64,000 bases of DNA from Coptis chinensis. Taxonomy: Eukaryota > Streptophyta > Magnoliopsida > Ranunculales > Ranunculaceae. Shown in pieces: positions 44,179-56,207 of this stretch; the stretch's first letter is position 1; every line of letters begins with the position of its first letter. The translations under genes and the position numbers were made by a program. The DNA lies in NCBI GenBank assembly GCA_015680905.1, contig CM027382.1:4278001-4342000 (forward strand), written 5' to 3'. The notes beneath the pieces were generated by a model. It did no database searches and was not told where the DNA came from. It saw only the letters and a program-made list of their open reading frames with translations.

Positions 44179-45877
44179 CTACAAGAGGCTAGGTCTAATA
44201 TTCCATTTCTTCTCCAGCGCTTCAGAGATCAGTCCTATACAACGGGGACTACTCACTGGATTATCATCAACTGCCAATAGCCAAAATAGAAAAATGGTTC
44301 AGTACTGGATGTCAGCATTCTACTATAACTTAGCTATCTAACAAGCTAAACAGAATGTAAAACATAGATACATAATAAGCAGCATAATTCAAAAGAGCTA
44401 AAAGAATGGAGCGACAACTAATAATGTCAAACTGCACGATAGACAAATCAGAACAGCTACCAGAAAAGAGCTAATGTAGATAAGTTTCATGATGTATGAC
44501 ATGAAACCACTTACTTATCAAGGTAAAGGTAACTAACTAGTTGAGAAAAGGTAGTTACCGCATATAAGATCATCTATATACTGCCTGTCGTCAATTTTCC
44601 CCTGTGCACCAACCTGATAACACAAAGATTAATAACTTCAATGGTCGCTTCTGTCTTAGAACATTTTAGAACATTTAGTAATATACGGACCATAGAAAAC
44701 AAAGGATGAAGTTCTTGATATACTAGATTTTTTTGAAACTTCCACTTACCACAAAGACAAGATTGACATCATCCCTAACTGCAGCAATATAATCCTTCAA
44801 GTTAACCTGTTTTTTCAAACCATAGGATAGACCTGAAATTCAACCAAGAACATACTAGGAATCATGCCCAAATTTCTCTAAGCTAGCCTCAATACAATAG
44901 GGGAATAATGAATGTATAAAACACCCACCTATTATCTGAGACTTAGCAGGTAAATGTCGAGTTACAGGTTGCTCAATAACACGAAGAAGCGTTTCATGTG
45001 TATCATTAGTAGTTATACGTGACTTCTGTAACAGTTCAACTGCGGAAAGTATTAACATGAAAGAACTAAAAGTAAGCACTAATAATGTCAAGTGAAAATG
45101 AAAATAGATGTGCAAAGGTAAAATATGAATTAACTCACGCATGAGGCCATAAAAGCGCTTGATTGTTCTAGGTATTCGAACGTGTGGTTTAACTTCAAAA
45201 AGGACTCCATTATCAATTTTCACATAGACGGCTTCTACCATACCCAGTTTGCTGAGTGGTGAATCAAATATTCCAAGGAGAGCCTGCTTTATACATCCAA
45301 CAAGACAACAGAAATCACTACTTGAGTATACAGATTAGTGAGTAGTGAATAATCATTTCGAAAGAAAGTCATCAAAATGAAGGGAAATATGTTGAGTCCG
45401 GTTATCCAGAATTTACTAACCCGGTGAAGAATGTCAGGCCTGAAATCATCTAGATTCTTTTTCTGTTTGAGCAGAAAATTGGCATGTTCATCCGAATTCA
45501 AAATCTTGGTACTCTAAAACAAACGAACAATGAAACATTTTGGCGATAAAGGACTATGTATGTAGCAAATTTATGAACAGCAAAAACACTTCATCAAACA
45601 AACACACAATCACGCTAATTTTTTTTACCTTCCCAACAACACCTTTTTTAAGAGAAGCATTCTCAAGAATAAATGTTACGTGAGCCTTCTTCACATCTTG
45701 GGTATGCGTCGCTACAGAAATTGCTTCATGTTGTTCTCCCAAAGGTTCTTCTTCTGTTAGATTCTCTTCCTGTTCTTCAGTTATTGTTGGCGTTCGCGTA
45801 TCTACATTTATCTTCCTCCTCCTTTTACCATCCCTCACACTTTCATTTTCCTTTATTCTCTTACGATGCTTTGGCAT
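44179..45877 (-). CDS. EMG1: EMG1/NEP1 18S rRNA pseudouridine methyltransferase, copy B (SAM-loop motifs degenerate)
   Basis: Seven exons on the minus strand: 45877-45629, 45513-45421, 45283-45139, 45039-44929, 44832-44750, 44613-44559, 44270-44179; 275 residues. Exons 2-5 have the same lengths (93, 145, 111, 83) and phases as copy A. The N-terminus is basic (MPKHRKRIKENE, GKRRRK), suiting nucleolar targeting. The RNA-contact motif is intact: KPHVRIPRTIKRFYGLM (residues 146-162). The SAM-knot regions are not: 'VGAMAHGK' has become VGAQGK, two residues shorter, and 'NYPLSAA-C' reads DNPVSSPRC (about 248-256). A splice acceptor-like TTCTAG upstream (about 45940) suggests a 5' UTR intron. Divergent from the HIT-finger gene at 46725. 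Confidence 0.92.
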
Positions 45878-46724
45878 TTTCTCCAGCAAAGTTACAGTAA
45901 CAGCTTCCTCTATCTTCTTACAGCTCCCTTTAACTCTAGAATAAAACAGAAAACATAAAATTTGAAGCCAGATAAAAAATAGTATATCCATGTAGAGTAA
46001 AATAGTATATATATGTTGTTACACTCAGAAGAAAATAGAAATTGGACATCTCTAGAAAACAAGTACATTGCCACCATGGTACTAATAACAAAATCGTTAC
46101 TGCAGCAACAGAACTATATATATGTAACTAATAATCCAAGCTAGACAATAGTGTACTTCAATTCGAAGTTGCATGCACACTGCAAGAAGCCTAGAATAGA
46201 TACAATGCTTGAAGCAGTTCCATATACTTGAACTATTTCTTAAAAAATAATTAGGGTGTGAAGAATACAAGTGCATGCAACTAAAAAATATATATTGGAT
46301 ACTGATTTTGATGATGAATAAGACAGACGCATCACGCAACAAACCTATCAATCTACTACTAGTTTTCGAACCCGTTCTATAAACGGTTCGTTATATTAAA
46401 TTATTATGAAAATTATAATAAATATAGAAGACTACGCTTGTAAAACACGTTATGACTGTAGTTGGAATTAATGTTTTACCACAAACTTACAATAAAAAAA
46501 TAAAAAACACGGTACTTACCTAGATTGACAAAAAAGTAATGAGGCAGTCACAAAATTGTTCTTAATAAGGTCTTGGCAGAAAATATCGGTGGTAGAATGT
46601 CGACAAAATATATATATCGTACGCTGATCAATGTGTTGGGCCTTGGGCCAGTATTCTAAATTTTTATACTAACCACTAGTTGTTTGATGAAATGTCTGAA
46701 TGATAAATTTGCATATACATTTCA
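45878..46724. promoter_or_regulatory. Bidirectional intergenic region between EMG1 copy B and the HIT-finger gene
   Basis: About 850 bp separate the two divergent start codons, so the promoters lie close together. Two boxes stand out around 46260-46310 and 46590-46620 only as AT-rich ('aaaatatatatt', 'aaaatatatatatcg'). A 'ttgggccttgggcc' pair at about 46636-46649 resembles the GGGCC/TGGGCC (site II-like) elements common in plant ribosome-biogenesis promoters. Co-regulation is inference. Confidence 0.5.
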
Positions 46725-48920
46725 ATGGAAGAGAAAATAGTTACTTCAGAAAAAACTTCAACATCATTCCCAGCATCATCAGCAACTAGACTTATTTGCC
46801 GTGTGTAAGTAGCGTACTTGTTTTTTTTTCCCAGTGTGTTTCTGCATAATGGTTTTGATGGATGTTATAGTTTACATTTCACAGGTGTCAAAAGCAATTC
46901 TCAAACTATACTTGCCCTCGATGTAATTCTCGGTATTGTTCCCTTGAATGCTATAAGGTTAGTAGTGAACTTAATTGTATGTGTGTGTGTTTTTTTACCT
47001 TGTATAATATTTTTTATTTTTGTTATGTTTATGTGTATAGTCGCATAGTCTTCGTTGTACTGAATCGTTCATGCGAGAAAATGTTGTGGAGCAGCTGGGG
47101 CAAATGCAACCGAATGATGAAGCAAAACAAAAGATGATAGACATACTCAAACGGGTTCATTCAGAGGAAGAGAATGAGCCCGTGGATGAAGATGATGTTG
47201 ATGATGGTATTCTCTACATTGCTTCTCACTTGCTGTTTGTGAAACTTACATTTTCTATTTACATAAATTGCTTACCAATATCATTTGTGCCCTCACTATG
47301 ATATTCTTGAAGAACTACAGTGTTACTATCCACTAGATTTTATTAGTCTAGTGATTTTGTATTGTACTGTGAGTGAAGTAATTGTAAAGAAGTGGAAATA
47401 GAAAGGTATGGTGTTTTTCCTTGACATGGAGAGGCGGACGGACTTTTGATTGATCAGTAATTTTCCATCTTTGCGTACTGTAAATCACTACTGATGTTAC
47501 TGGTTGCATCTTACTTTCCTATATGGTTTTCCAATCTGTGTTTCATGCACTTTACCTGTCAGAATCCAATCCCATATAACAGTTTTGTTAGTTCCCTTGT
47601 AGACTCTCGCGCCATGTACCTGACACTTTGTATATGAAACAAAAAATGCATTGTTACTTCAATGGGTTGAATTCGTAATTTTTTCAAGACTCTGAGCGAT
47701 GTATTAATTTTCTTACTAATCCTTCATGTTAATTTTTTTACTAAATCCAAGATCATTTGCAGGTACCACGCTCTCTGAAGAGACTATTCAAAAGATTTTA
47801 TCAGGTATAGTTCGGTCTCATCTTTCTTTCTTTGATTACATGACATATATTTTGTTTTTTGTTTGGAGATACTTCTTGGTCCTTAGGTGTAATAAACTTT
47901 CTAGTTTTAAATCCAATTGTGCAAAACCACTATTATTTTTACATGCATGGCTCATTTAGCTGTTATTTTTTACCTACACACGAGCTGCTAAAAAGAATTT
48001 GGAAGGTCGGTTGAATAACATTGATAACATTTGTTTCAGGTAATCAATTCAGTTTGGATGACCTATCTGCAGAGGAAATGAAGAAGTTTCAAAGCACAAT
48101 TGCGTCAGGTGAGCTGAGCAAACTGATTGAGCCTTGGGAACCATGGTGGTTGAAGCCTTCTGCAAGGAAAATTTCCCTCAGCAGTGTAGGAACTCAGCTT
48201 GTCCAGCCTGTTCACCAGAAAGATATAACAATGCCAGCACAACACAGTATGGAGAGTGGTCACTCCAGTGATGTCCCTGCTGGGCCGGAAACTCCTATAC
48301 CACCCATTTGCAAGTTAACTTCGACACATCCATCTCCACTTCTATCTGTTCACTTGGTTGATGTTGTGTACAGCTACTGCTTTACTCTTCGTCTCTATAA
48401 TGGGGATTGGCATTCTGATGCCTTGGGAGCTGCTATGGTGTTGCTAAGCCTGTCAAATGTCTTGGGTGAAGGTGGGCAGCCTGAGAGTGTGTCTGATGCT
48501 CTATCATATTGCCTCGAGCAGACATGCTCACCAGCTTACAGACACGCTGGTGGTTTGCGGTTTGGGTTGGGTCTCTTAGAAGACATCACATGCCTGCTTA
48601 ACCTTGGTGGACCTGCTGTTGTTTGCTTGCTTTGTGATTTACAGAGACTTATTCAGGCAGCTGAGGAGCAGCTCAATCTAGAAAAACCAAGAAAAGTGAA
48701 GAGTGATATCAAAAGTAAGCTTAAGCCTGCCACTAGGAAAGTTTATTTTCTGATGTGTTGGGTTCATGAGAAATCTGGTGAAGCTTGGTCATCATTGGCG
48801 GCTATTATCGATTTGGAGAAGAAATCTATTGATGCTACGAATCAAGGAGAAAGCAGAAAGGCTATGCAGGTCAGCTCAAAGGAAAGCAAAGGGAAGATAT
48901 TAATTGAGGAGGTTCAGTAA
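46725..48920 (+). CDS. ZNHIT2: ZNHIT2-like zinc finger HIT domain protein
   Basis: Five exons: 46725-46804, 46885-46957, 47041-47206, 47763-47804, 48040-48920; GT-AG junctions; 413 residues. The HIT finger spans residues 25-57, built of C25/C28, C37/C40, C45/C49 and H53/C57 (CRVC...YTCPRC...YCSLEC...HSLRC). After an acidic linker come FSLDDLSAEEMKKFQSTIAS and IEPWEPWW, then a C-terminal domain with VDVVYSYCFTLRLYNGDW and ATRKVYFLMCW. Both regions align by eye with animal ZNHIT2, which binds the R2TP/RUVBL machinery in box C/D snoRNP and U5 snRNP assembly. It is therefore functionally adjacent to its divergent neighbour EMG1 copy B in nucleolar RNA biology. Length is close to the family's ~400. 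Confidence 0.9.
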
Positions 48921-49562
48921 ATTTTCTAGAAGAGAAGAGTGATATTTTAAGGGCATGCCTTGTTTCATTTGTTTTACTACTATACCCTAAGTCCCAAGCT
49001 ACCAAACACCTTACGATCAGCCTTGTTTTGCATCAGCGACCAAACAGAAGGAAAGAAATTGTGCATCAAAACTTTAGTTGAATTATTTCGTATTTTCAAT
49101 AGTTTTGTTTTAGTAAATTTTAGTCCCTTTTCTAAAGTTGTGTGCTTTAGAATTTTCAGTTGTATTTGAACTGCCGTGTCTAATGAACTTATTAATATGG
49201 CTTTCCATGAGATGCAAAATTAAATTAAATTCGGCTTTAGATTTGACTATTTGAACATAAATCTCCAAACGAAACTCCACAAAGATAATCAAACGGTCCA
49301 AATAGCTCGTTCCTATGAGGATATATCCCTTGGGATAGCCTGGCTCTATGCAGAAATGCAATTTTGCCATACTAATTCAACGCGATCAAACATATTCACC
49401 TTACTAAAAGTGTACCAAACTAGAAGTGCTTCGTTATAGGAAAATTAATAATAATAAAAGTGCACCAAATTAGACTGCCTTGACTTAAAGCTGTGGGCAC
49501 TAGGATAATAATGGGGAGATGATATATCAAAGAACATCCTACCTATATTACTATCCGTTTCT
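48921..49562. other. 3' flank of the HIT-finger gene
   Basis: Likely includes its 3' UTR. No other gene or repeat seen. Confidence 0.45.
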
Positions 49563-50556
49563 CCCAAGATGCGCAAAGTTTTTAAAATAGTCCCTATTTG
49601 AAAAATAATTACTTGCCTTTTTACCAAATTAACTCTGAATTTGGCCTGCTCTCTAATTTAATATAAATTAAAATTGTCCTTTCATGTGTTATGCTAAAAC
49701 AAAAAACAAAGCTACGCATTATTTCATTATTTCAAATGTCAAACGCATGGGAAAAAAAAAACAAATTCTAAAAAAATAATGGATTAGTTAATTGATATGT
49801 ATTAGTTATTGGATATGGATATGGATATGTATTAGTTAATAGATATGGATATGGATTACTTATTGGATATGGATATGTTAAACTTCCAAGTGCTTCCCTT
49901 AAATATAGCCCAGACATGATGGGTTTAAGATAACAGAGCCCGCCACAGTCGGTCTGCATGGCTAGTTAATACTAAGTAGTTGAGAATGCTTTCATTGAAT
50001 CATGTCATTTCCCTTTTTACTCTAATGTGACACGTCATTGTTCGGCATACCCAAGATGCTCATAGTGAGCCACATCAGCAAAGTTTTTAAAATAGTCCCT
50101 ATTTGAAAAATAATTACTTGCCTTTTTACCAAACTAACCCTGAATTTGGCCTGCTCTCTAATTTAATATAAATTAAAATTGTCCTTTCATGTGTTATGCT
50201 AAAACAAAAAACAAAGCTACGCATTATTTCATTATTTCAAATGTACGCATGGGATAAAAAAAAAAACAAATTCTAAAAAATAATGGATTAGTTAATTGAT
50301 ATGTATTAGTTATTGGATATGGATATGGATATGTATTAGTTAATAGATATGGATATGGATTACTTATTGGATATGGATATGTTAAACTTCCAAGTGCTTC
50401 CCTTAAATATAGGCCCAGACATGATGGGTTTAAGAATAACAGGCCCGGCCACAGGTCGGGCTGCATGCCTAGTTAATACTAAGTAGTTGAGAATGCTTTC
50501 ATTGAATCATGTCATTTCCCTTTTTACTCTAATGTGACACGTCATTGTTCGGCATA
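49563..50556 (+). repeat. Two ~0.5-kb tandem units, each with a Helitron-like 3' terminus
   Basis: Units 49563-50049 and 50050-50556 abut head to tail and are nearly identical, apart from an 18-bp indel after 'cccaagatgc' and few substitutions. Each carries a 'ggatatggatatggatatg' microrepeat. Each also has a GC-rich hairpin (second copy GCCCGGCC-aca-GGTCGGGC) followed by a few bases and CTAG (49962-49965; 50469-50472), then T. Hairpin plus CTRR before T is the hallmark of a Helitron 3' end. Small frames on the minus strand are incidental. Confidence 0.75.
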
Positions 50557-52619
50557 GAAAATTGGAATCTACGCCATTTTCTTTTTAATTGTTCGCCCCA
50601 TAGATAAAAGAAAAAAAACAAAAATAAATAAAGTCTAAGAGAAAAACCCTCTCTTGTCATCTAAAAAACAAAATTAAAGAGCTCTCATTGACGGACGAAG
50701 AAGGAAGCAATATAATCAACAAAATTTATTTTCACAATTTGCCAGTCCAATGATTTGTAAGTTTTTTTTTTTTTTTTTTTTTTTTGTTTTGGGGTTTTGA
50801 AATCGATTCAATCAAAACTTTCTTTCTTCTAAACAGAAAAATGAGACCCCCAATCACAATGACAGAATCATCATTCTAGGAAGTTCAATCAAGTTAGCAT
50901 TTTTTTTTCCCATAACCTTCAATTTCGACATTGTAAATCATTGAAAATTTTCATGAATGCATGATTTCATATTGCCATGGCATTGAAGTGGCTAAATGGA
51001 TTATACGTTGTCTAGGAAATTTTTGCATCCTTAATCACAAATCCAATCACCTTGAATCTTGATTGGGCAAAACACAGGTTAGTCAGATTGTTTTATTTTT
51101 ATTTTTGTTTATTTATTTATTTGAATGTTGAGTGTGTTTGATTGTTGATTTAATGGTATGACTTAATTGAATGTGTTTGTTACAAGATGATTGTTGCGTA
51201 ATTGAATGGAATTGAACAAGTTAAACTTCTAAGTCAGTTGCAGGTAGAAAGATTTTAGAAGACTAGAATTAGAACACCTATATAAAAGTGATTTATAACA
51301 GTTTGGACTAAGTTCACATTTACCAATCATTGGAAAGTAATGTGGATAAGCACTTCAATGATGCATATGTCGAGATTGATTTTTTTTTAATAGTACAAAA
51401 GGAGGAAAAGCCAAGATGGGAATATCTCCGTCTCCCCTCTTTCTCTCTCTGTTGAAGGCTTCGGTCTCTATCTCTATCAAATTAATATGTTCTAATTGCC
51501 AATATTTTCAAATAAACTATCAAAGTTATTGTCTCATTCTCTTATGACCAATTTATCAAACAAGGTGTGCTGGAATTTGGGTGGGAAACTAAGTTTGATG
51601 GTTTACTAAACAAATTGTCGGTGTCAGCAGTTTGTTAACTTGGTTATATGGAAAGGCTAATTGGCAAATTTGATTGTAGAAGCTTGGTGGATTTGATTGC
51701 GGAAAGAAACTCCCAATGTCAATTTTTTTTTCCTTCAGCTTAACAGGCAAGGTTATCACCTAATTCACTAACAAACGGTGTAAATTGAGTCCGACCGTGT
51801 GTCTGTGTTTAATTAGAAGATGGTACCTTTCAACTGCTCCTTTGTTCATTTCCAAAACCCGATAGATGTTACGGGTTACCTGTTCCCAACTCTATGAGTT
51901 ACGTATACAAGAATATTATATCAAATGGCTTAGGCGTTATCCATATTACTAATCATTTGGAATAGAGTGATAGATGACTATGATTAAAATTTGATCAATT
52001 GATATTAGGAATGTTGTAAACTGGAATCCCGCAGTTTAATTTCCAAAATAGGCATGCATTTGATCTTCCTCTAGGTTTGTATGTTTATAAAAGTTTAACG
52101 TTATGCCCACAGTTGCTACTCAATCAATGCCTTAGCTATATTGTAGTGCACGATAGACGTTTACGCCACATTACCACATGGGGCAACAGATAGTGATGGA
52201 GCCTTTCATTTCAAATCTGTGTTAGTGCATCTGTGCAACCTATCCCAAGTGAAATATATCTCTTTGGATTGGCCTGTTTTTACTGAATTCATCATACATA
52301 ATACTTCTTACTGATGCAACAAAATCTACAATACTGTGACAAACTATTATGTATGGAAACATTGTTTGTTGCTATACTTACATTGATGAATTTTGTTCAG
52401 TATGTCCAGCTTTAAAATTTATTTATGCGCTCTTCTCAGTGTTTCTATGTTTATGATTCTTGCACCCGTAGTTGGCATGAGCAGCAAGAACACTATTCAA
52501 CTCCATTATTTTACTTATTTCTTTGATAATTTGTTTGATTGTAATTTTAGCATTGTTTATATTTACTGTTTTGGGTTAGACGCATTCTTTTGCCACAATA
52601 TAATTCCAGGGCGTCCAAC
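50557..52619. other. Probable leader/intron region of a Helitron remnant; no intact gene
   Basis: Contains a T25 run (50762-50786), leader-like 'aaaaaccctctcttgtcatc' at 50643 and AT-rich DNA. I could not place a Helitron 5' TC terminus with confidence. Confidence 0.4.
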
Positions 52620-53060
52620 ATGGACAACTCTTCCCAGCAAGACTCCATCGTGGTGGAGAATGTGAGCGACAATGCATTCTGTGTTCGTCGAGATCGACAA
52701 CAAAATTGGCGCCAAAACATTACTGAGGAAGAACTTTCCATAGTCAGAGAGCAAGACCGTCTTCATCAATGAGAGAGAAGACGGTGAATGACTGACAAAA
52801 AACTATCCCTAGCTTGAATGCGAATCCTTGGCTCCTAAGGAAATATGATTGTCACAGAAATGTCGAAGTATGCTCAACCATCAAGTGTGTTAAGTATTTG
52901 TACAAAGGCTCCAATTGAGTATCTATGGAGGTAAGTTCCACCTCACATAATGATCAGGATGAGATCAAGCAGTTTGTCGATGCCCACTGGATTACACCTC
53001 ATGCAATGCATGCTATGATTGAACCTTTGTCAATGAGGTATGCATCTTTTAGTTTGATGC
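52620..53060 (+). pseudogene. Helitron RepHel N-terminal fragment (Helitron_like_N), broken
   Basis: From 52620 the frame reads MDNSSQQDS... to ITEEELSIVREQDRLHQ, then stops. From 52814 another frame reads PWLLRKYDCHRNVEVCSTIK, then KYLYKGSN, a TGA at 52916, and in the same frame VSMEV and DEIKQFVDAHWITP. 'NVEVCSxIKxxKYLYKG' and 'DEIKQFVDARW' are signature phrases of the plant Helitron replication-initiator protein upstream of its HUH motif. Several stops and frameshifts make it a pseudogene; the HUH motif and helicase are absent. Confidence 0.8.
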
Positions 53061-53439
53061 CCCCTACCTCAGTGATTTGTATAAAGTTGTTCATACTCCG
53101 TCAACTGTTCTCAACTTCTCGATGTTCAATTTCATCTTTTTTCGTTTTATCTGTACTTACGCATCTAATTAGATGCAATCTCTTGATTTTCATGGACAAC
53201 ACTTAGTATAATTTGTATTTTTGAATTGGAACTTTGTATATAATTTAACGTAATTATACTTGGGCCATGGTATTGCATTTATTTCACTGACACCACTAAC
53301 TCTGGCGATATTAGTTATTCATCCATTTGTTTAAGTGTGTAGTTGATTACTTGAATGTTTAATTACTTAATTAGTTGTTTGATTTTTTATTTTATTTTTA
53401 TTGGGATGCATTCTCTTTCCGACCAATTAATTCAAGGAA

Positions 53440-53661
53440 ATGATGAACGACTCTTCCCTACAAGAATCTACTACAGTTAATGACAGCAACAACATAACGC
53501 ACATTCAATTGGAGAATCAACGACGGAAGAAAAAACAACGCGAATACATGTCTGAAGAACAACTTTCCTTGCTCAGAGAGCATGATCGTCTCAGTCATCA
53601 AAATAAAAGACAACAAATGACAAATGAACAACAAGCTCTCGAACGTGAAAAGAGTCAATGA
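53440..53661 (+). pseudogene. Second Helitron N-terminal fragment (charged repeat region)
   Basis: 73 codons: a Ser/Thr/Asn-rich start and then QRRKKKQREYMSEEQLSLLR and DRLSHQNKRQQM. It is paralogous to the 52620-52772 segment (ITEEELSIVREQDRLHQ), i.e. the same N-terminal region of the Helitron protein occurs again downstream of the RepHel piece. That order is abnormal for one element and implies two overlapping or rearranged copies. Confidence 0.6.
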
Positions 53662-54695
53662 TGTCTCTTAGAGGTTACTATCTATATTCACAACTCTTAC
53701 ATATGGACAGTGTTGTTATCGATTTATGTTCTGAATAGATAATATGGCCTTTTGGCTGTTTTTAGATATATGATCACATTTTCCTTTCATGTGTTACAAA
53801 CTTCTGACAGGCAACAACAAGAAGATGAAGCTCATAATGTACATGTTCAGTCATCCAGACTTTTACATTTAACTCCAACTTGCATTGACGTTTCTCATCT
53901 ATTATACTCTCTTATGTTGTAAGTAATAACTCTAAATCTTCTCTGTATATTGCATAGACTATATACATTCACACGTACAACTGTCTTACACATGTTCTAT
54001 CAGAACAACTCACACTTTCTATTGTTATCTATTCAGTACCTCAGCAAGCATTCGCTTCTATTACTGAAATACTTAGCACAGATATCATTTTTTGTTTATA
54101 GAGGAGTTATGCTCCTAAGTAACCCCCAAAACCTATTCATATAGTGCAACCTTTTTTTTTTTTTTTTTTTTTGGGCATGAATTGTTAATATAAATACTCT
54201 CTTATTAACTGGGTGTTTAACTACAGGTGTGATTATTTGAGTAATTCCAGGTGAATACGGTGCATACTGCATGGGTGTCACTGTATTTGTCACAGGATGG
54301 AAGAGTCCTGATGTAGGTCGTACAGATGATGGGTATATTAGTTTCTACCCTGTTGATATAACCAGGTGGTAGACCTGGCTGTGTGACTCACAAGTTCAAT
54401 GTTCAATGACGATGTACTTGGGCATCTATACACTATGTAGGTTGGCTACTGGTCCATAATTTGTAACTATTTTTTCTATCATTTCTAGGTTGCTGGGGAT
54501 TTTGATGAGCAACTCCTGATCAATCAAGCTTCCTTGCTTATTACTTCTCATGAATGCAGTTGAGGCAGCAGAGGCAGCTGCTACAACATCTGATTGAACA
54601 AGCCCATCACTAGATTTGTCATATTGACACTAGGAGGCTTTGGAGTAGTGAGTACATTCCTCTGAGGTTTCTGAGTAAATCCCTGAACCCAGACT
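53662..54695. other. Helitron-derived or intergenic DNA
   Basis: T20 run near 54151-54172. From 54480 some exon-like sequence precedes the F-box-associated pseudogene. No intact gene. Confidence 0.4.
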
Positions 54696-55343
54696 TTGTC
54701 TGCAGCTATGAATTTATGGGACTATTATGAATTTATGGAACCAGTTGGTAAACATAGAGATGTATGTTTGTCGAGTTTTGGGTTTGAAGACTCTAAGATG
54801 GAGTTTAAGAGGGTGATTGTTATGTTTGCGGAGCGCGGTTCTCAGTCTGGATTGTATGAGAATAGAGTTCAAGTACATACACTAGGTAGTACTGTTTGGT
54901 GAAGAAAGAATGGTATCATTCTAGATGTGCTTCGTCATGCCTATGAAAATGTTTCAATATTTGTTCACAATTGTCTTCATTGGATGGCTATTTATTAGAG
55001 TTTAGAAAATGGTGTGCCTATTATTGTGTCGTTCAGCTTAGGTATAGAAGAATTTGGATTTGTTTCAATTCCTAGCTCACATTTGCGTAAACCTACAAAA
55101 GACCGCTATAGCCTTTGGATGCTTGAAGGGGATCTATCTGTGGTGCAATGTACATCTCAATGCAATGTTGGTATATGGGTTATGAAGAAGTACAATATGA
55201 AGGAGTCTTGGGTAAAGCAATTTTCTGTAGAACTTGATTCATTGTGTCATCGAGGTTTTAGACGTGTGATTGTTGAGATTATAAAACTTTGTGAGAGTGG
55301 TGATATTGCACTTCTTTGTGATTCTAAATATATGGTTTCTTAA
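54696..55343 (+). pseudogene. F-box-associated (FBA) domain pseudogene fragment
   Basis: A single reading frame from 54696 to 55343 carries two in-frame stops (TGA near 54899, TAG near 54996). It reads LSSFGFEDSKMEFKRVIVMF, NGIILDVLRHAYENVSIFV, SLGIEEFGFVSIPSSH and YSLWMLEGDLSVVQC, then VGIWVMKKYNMKESWVKQF. 'VWVMKEYGVKESWTKQF' and 'YSLWVLGGCL' are typical of plant F-box/FBA proteins. The F-box itself is missing. It sits between Helitron protein remnants and a Helitron-like terminus, so it could be a captured gene fragment. Confidence 0.75.
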
Positions 55344-56041
55344 AACATTATAAGCTGAAAGTGTAGATTTATTGAAATGAGAAACAGGATGGGATTTACC
55401 TAATCGCATACCCACTAGCGGGAAACCTACTTTCACTAATTAAAATCAGCTTATGGATTGGATTGCAACAAAGAAAAACTATTTTAGTCAGGGAGAAGAT
55501 GAAAAGGACACTCGATGACAATATGCATCTCCTTTTATCATTGGATATATAGGTATGCATTTCTCCCTCTTTTTATCATAAGTTCGATTGCATGATTAAG
55601 TTTAACAAGATTGTGATTTCTAAAGTGTGTTCATACATTCCGTTGGTGGTGATTATAGAAAAACTCAACTTTCTTATGATGTATGACTTGGGAATCTAAA
55701 GAAATTACATTTTTGTTGTGATAACTATTATTTGTCTTAATACTTCAATATTGTAAATGGTGCATTATGGTGTACAAACAAACATTCATTGTCACCTATA
55801 TTATGATATTCATCTAGATTTGAAATTGACACCAATTTTCTTATGCTACTGCTGATGCATCAGCCAGAAAAAATGTATGCATTACACTTACTAGATCAAG
55901 GTTTGAGAGCTTGCAATCTCTTAAAAAAAATAGAAAAACATAAACATTTCAAACAAAGTATGCAATGAATTATTAGCTATCAATATACATATATTATTTA
56001 TTCAAATGGACTTTAGGCTTTTGAGTCATTAGCTATCTATA
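55344..56041. other. Intergenic/Helitron 3' portion
   Basis: AT-rich, no gene seen. Confidence 0.4.
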
Positions 56042-56077
56042 TAGCAAGTCGGGCCATAGGCCGGGCCAAATGGCTAG
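56042..56077 (+). mobile_element. Helitron-like 3' terminus (GC-rich hairpin, CTAG)
   Basis: 'caagtcgggccataggccgg' is followed by 'gccaaatgg' and CTAG at 56074-56077, then T. It resembles the termini at 49962 and 50469 in layout and in the following 'ttaat'. It would close a Helitron that includes the protein remnants and FBA fragment. The matching 5' end is not identified. Confidence 0.5.
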
Positions 56078-56207
56078 TTAATTTGTGGTTATACAGTTAA
56101 TAATTTACGCAACTTCACTCATGCCACTCCAATTGCCGCAACCCTCTAGACGCTAGTTGCATGACTTGGCTAGAAGACTTCATACTGAATTCTAGGATAT
56201 GAGTGCG

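Noticed and set aside
54696..54902. Short separate gene before the FBA fragment
   Set aside because: It is in the same frame as the FBA segment and separated only by in-frame stops, so it is one pseudogene.
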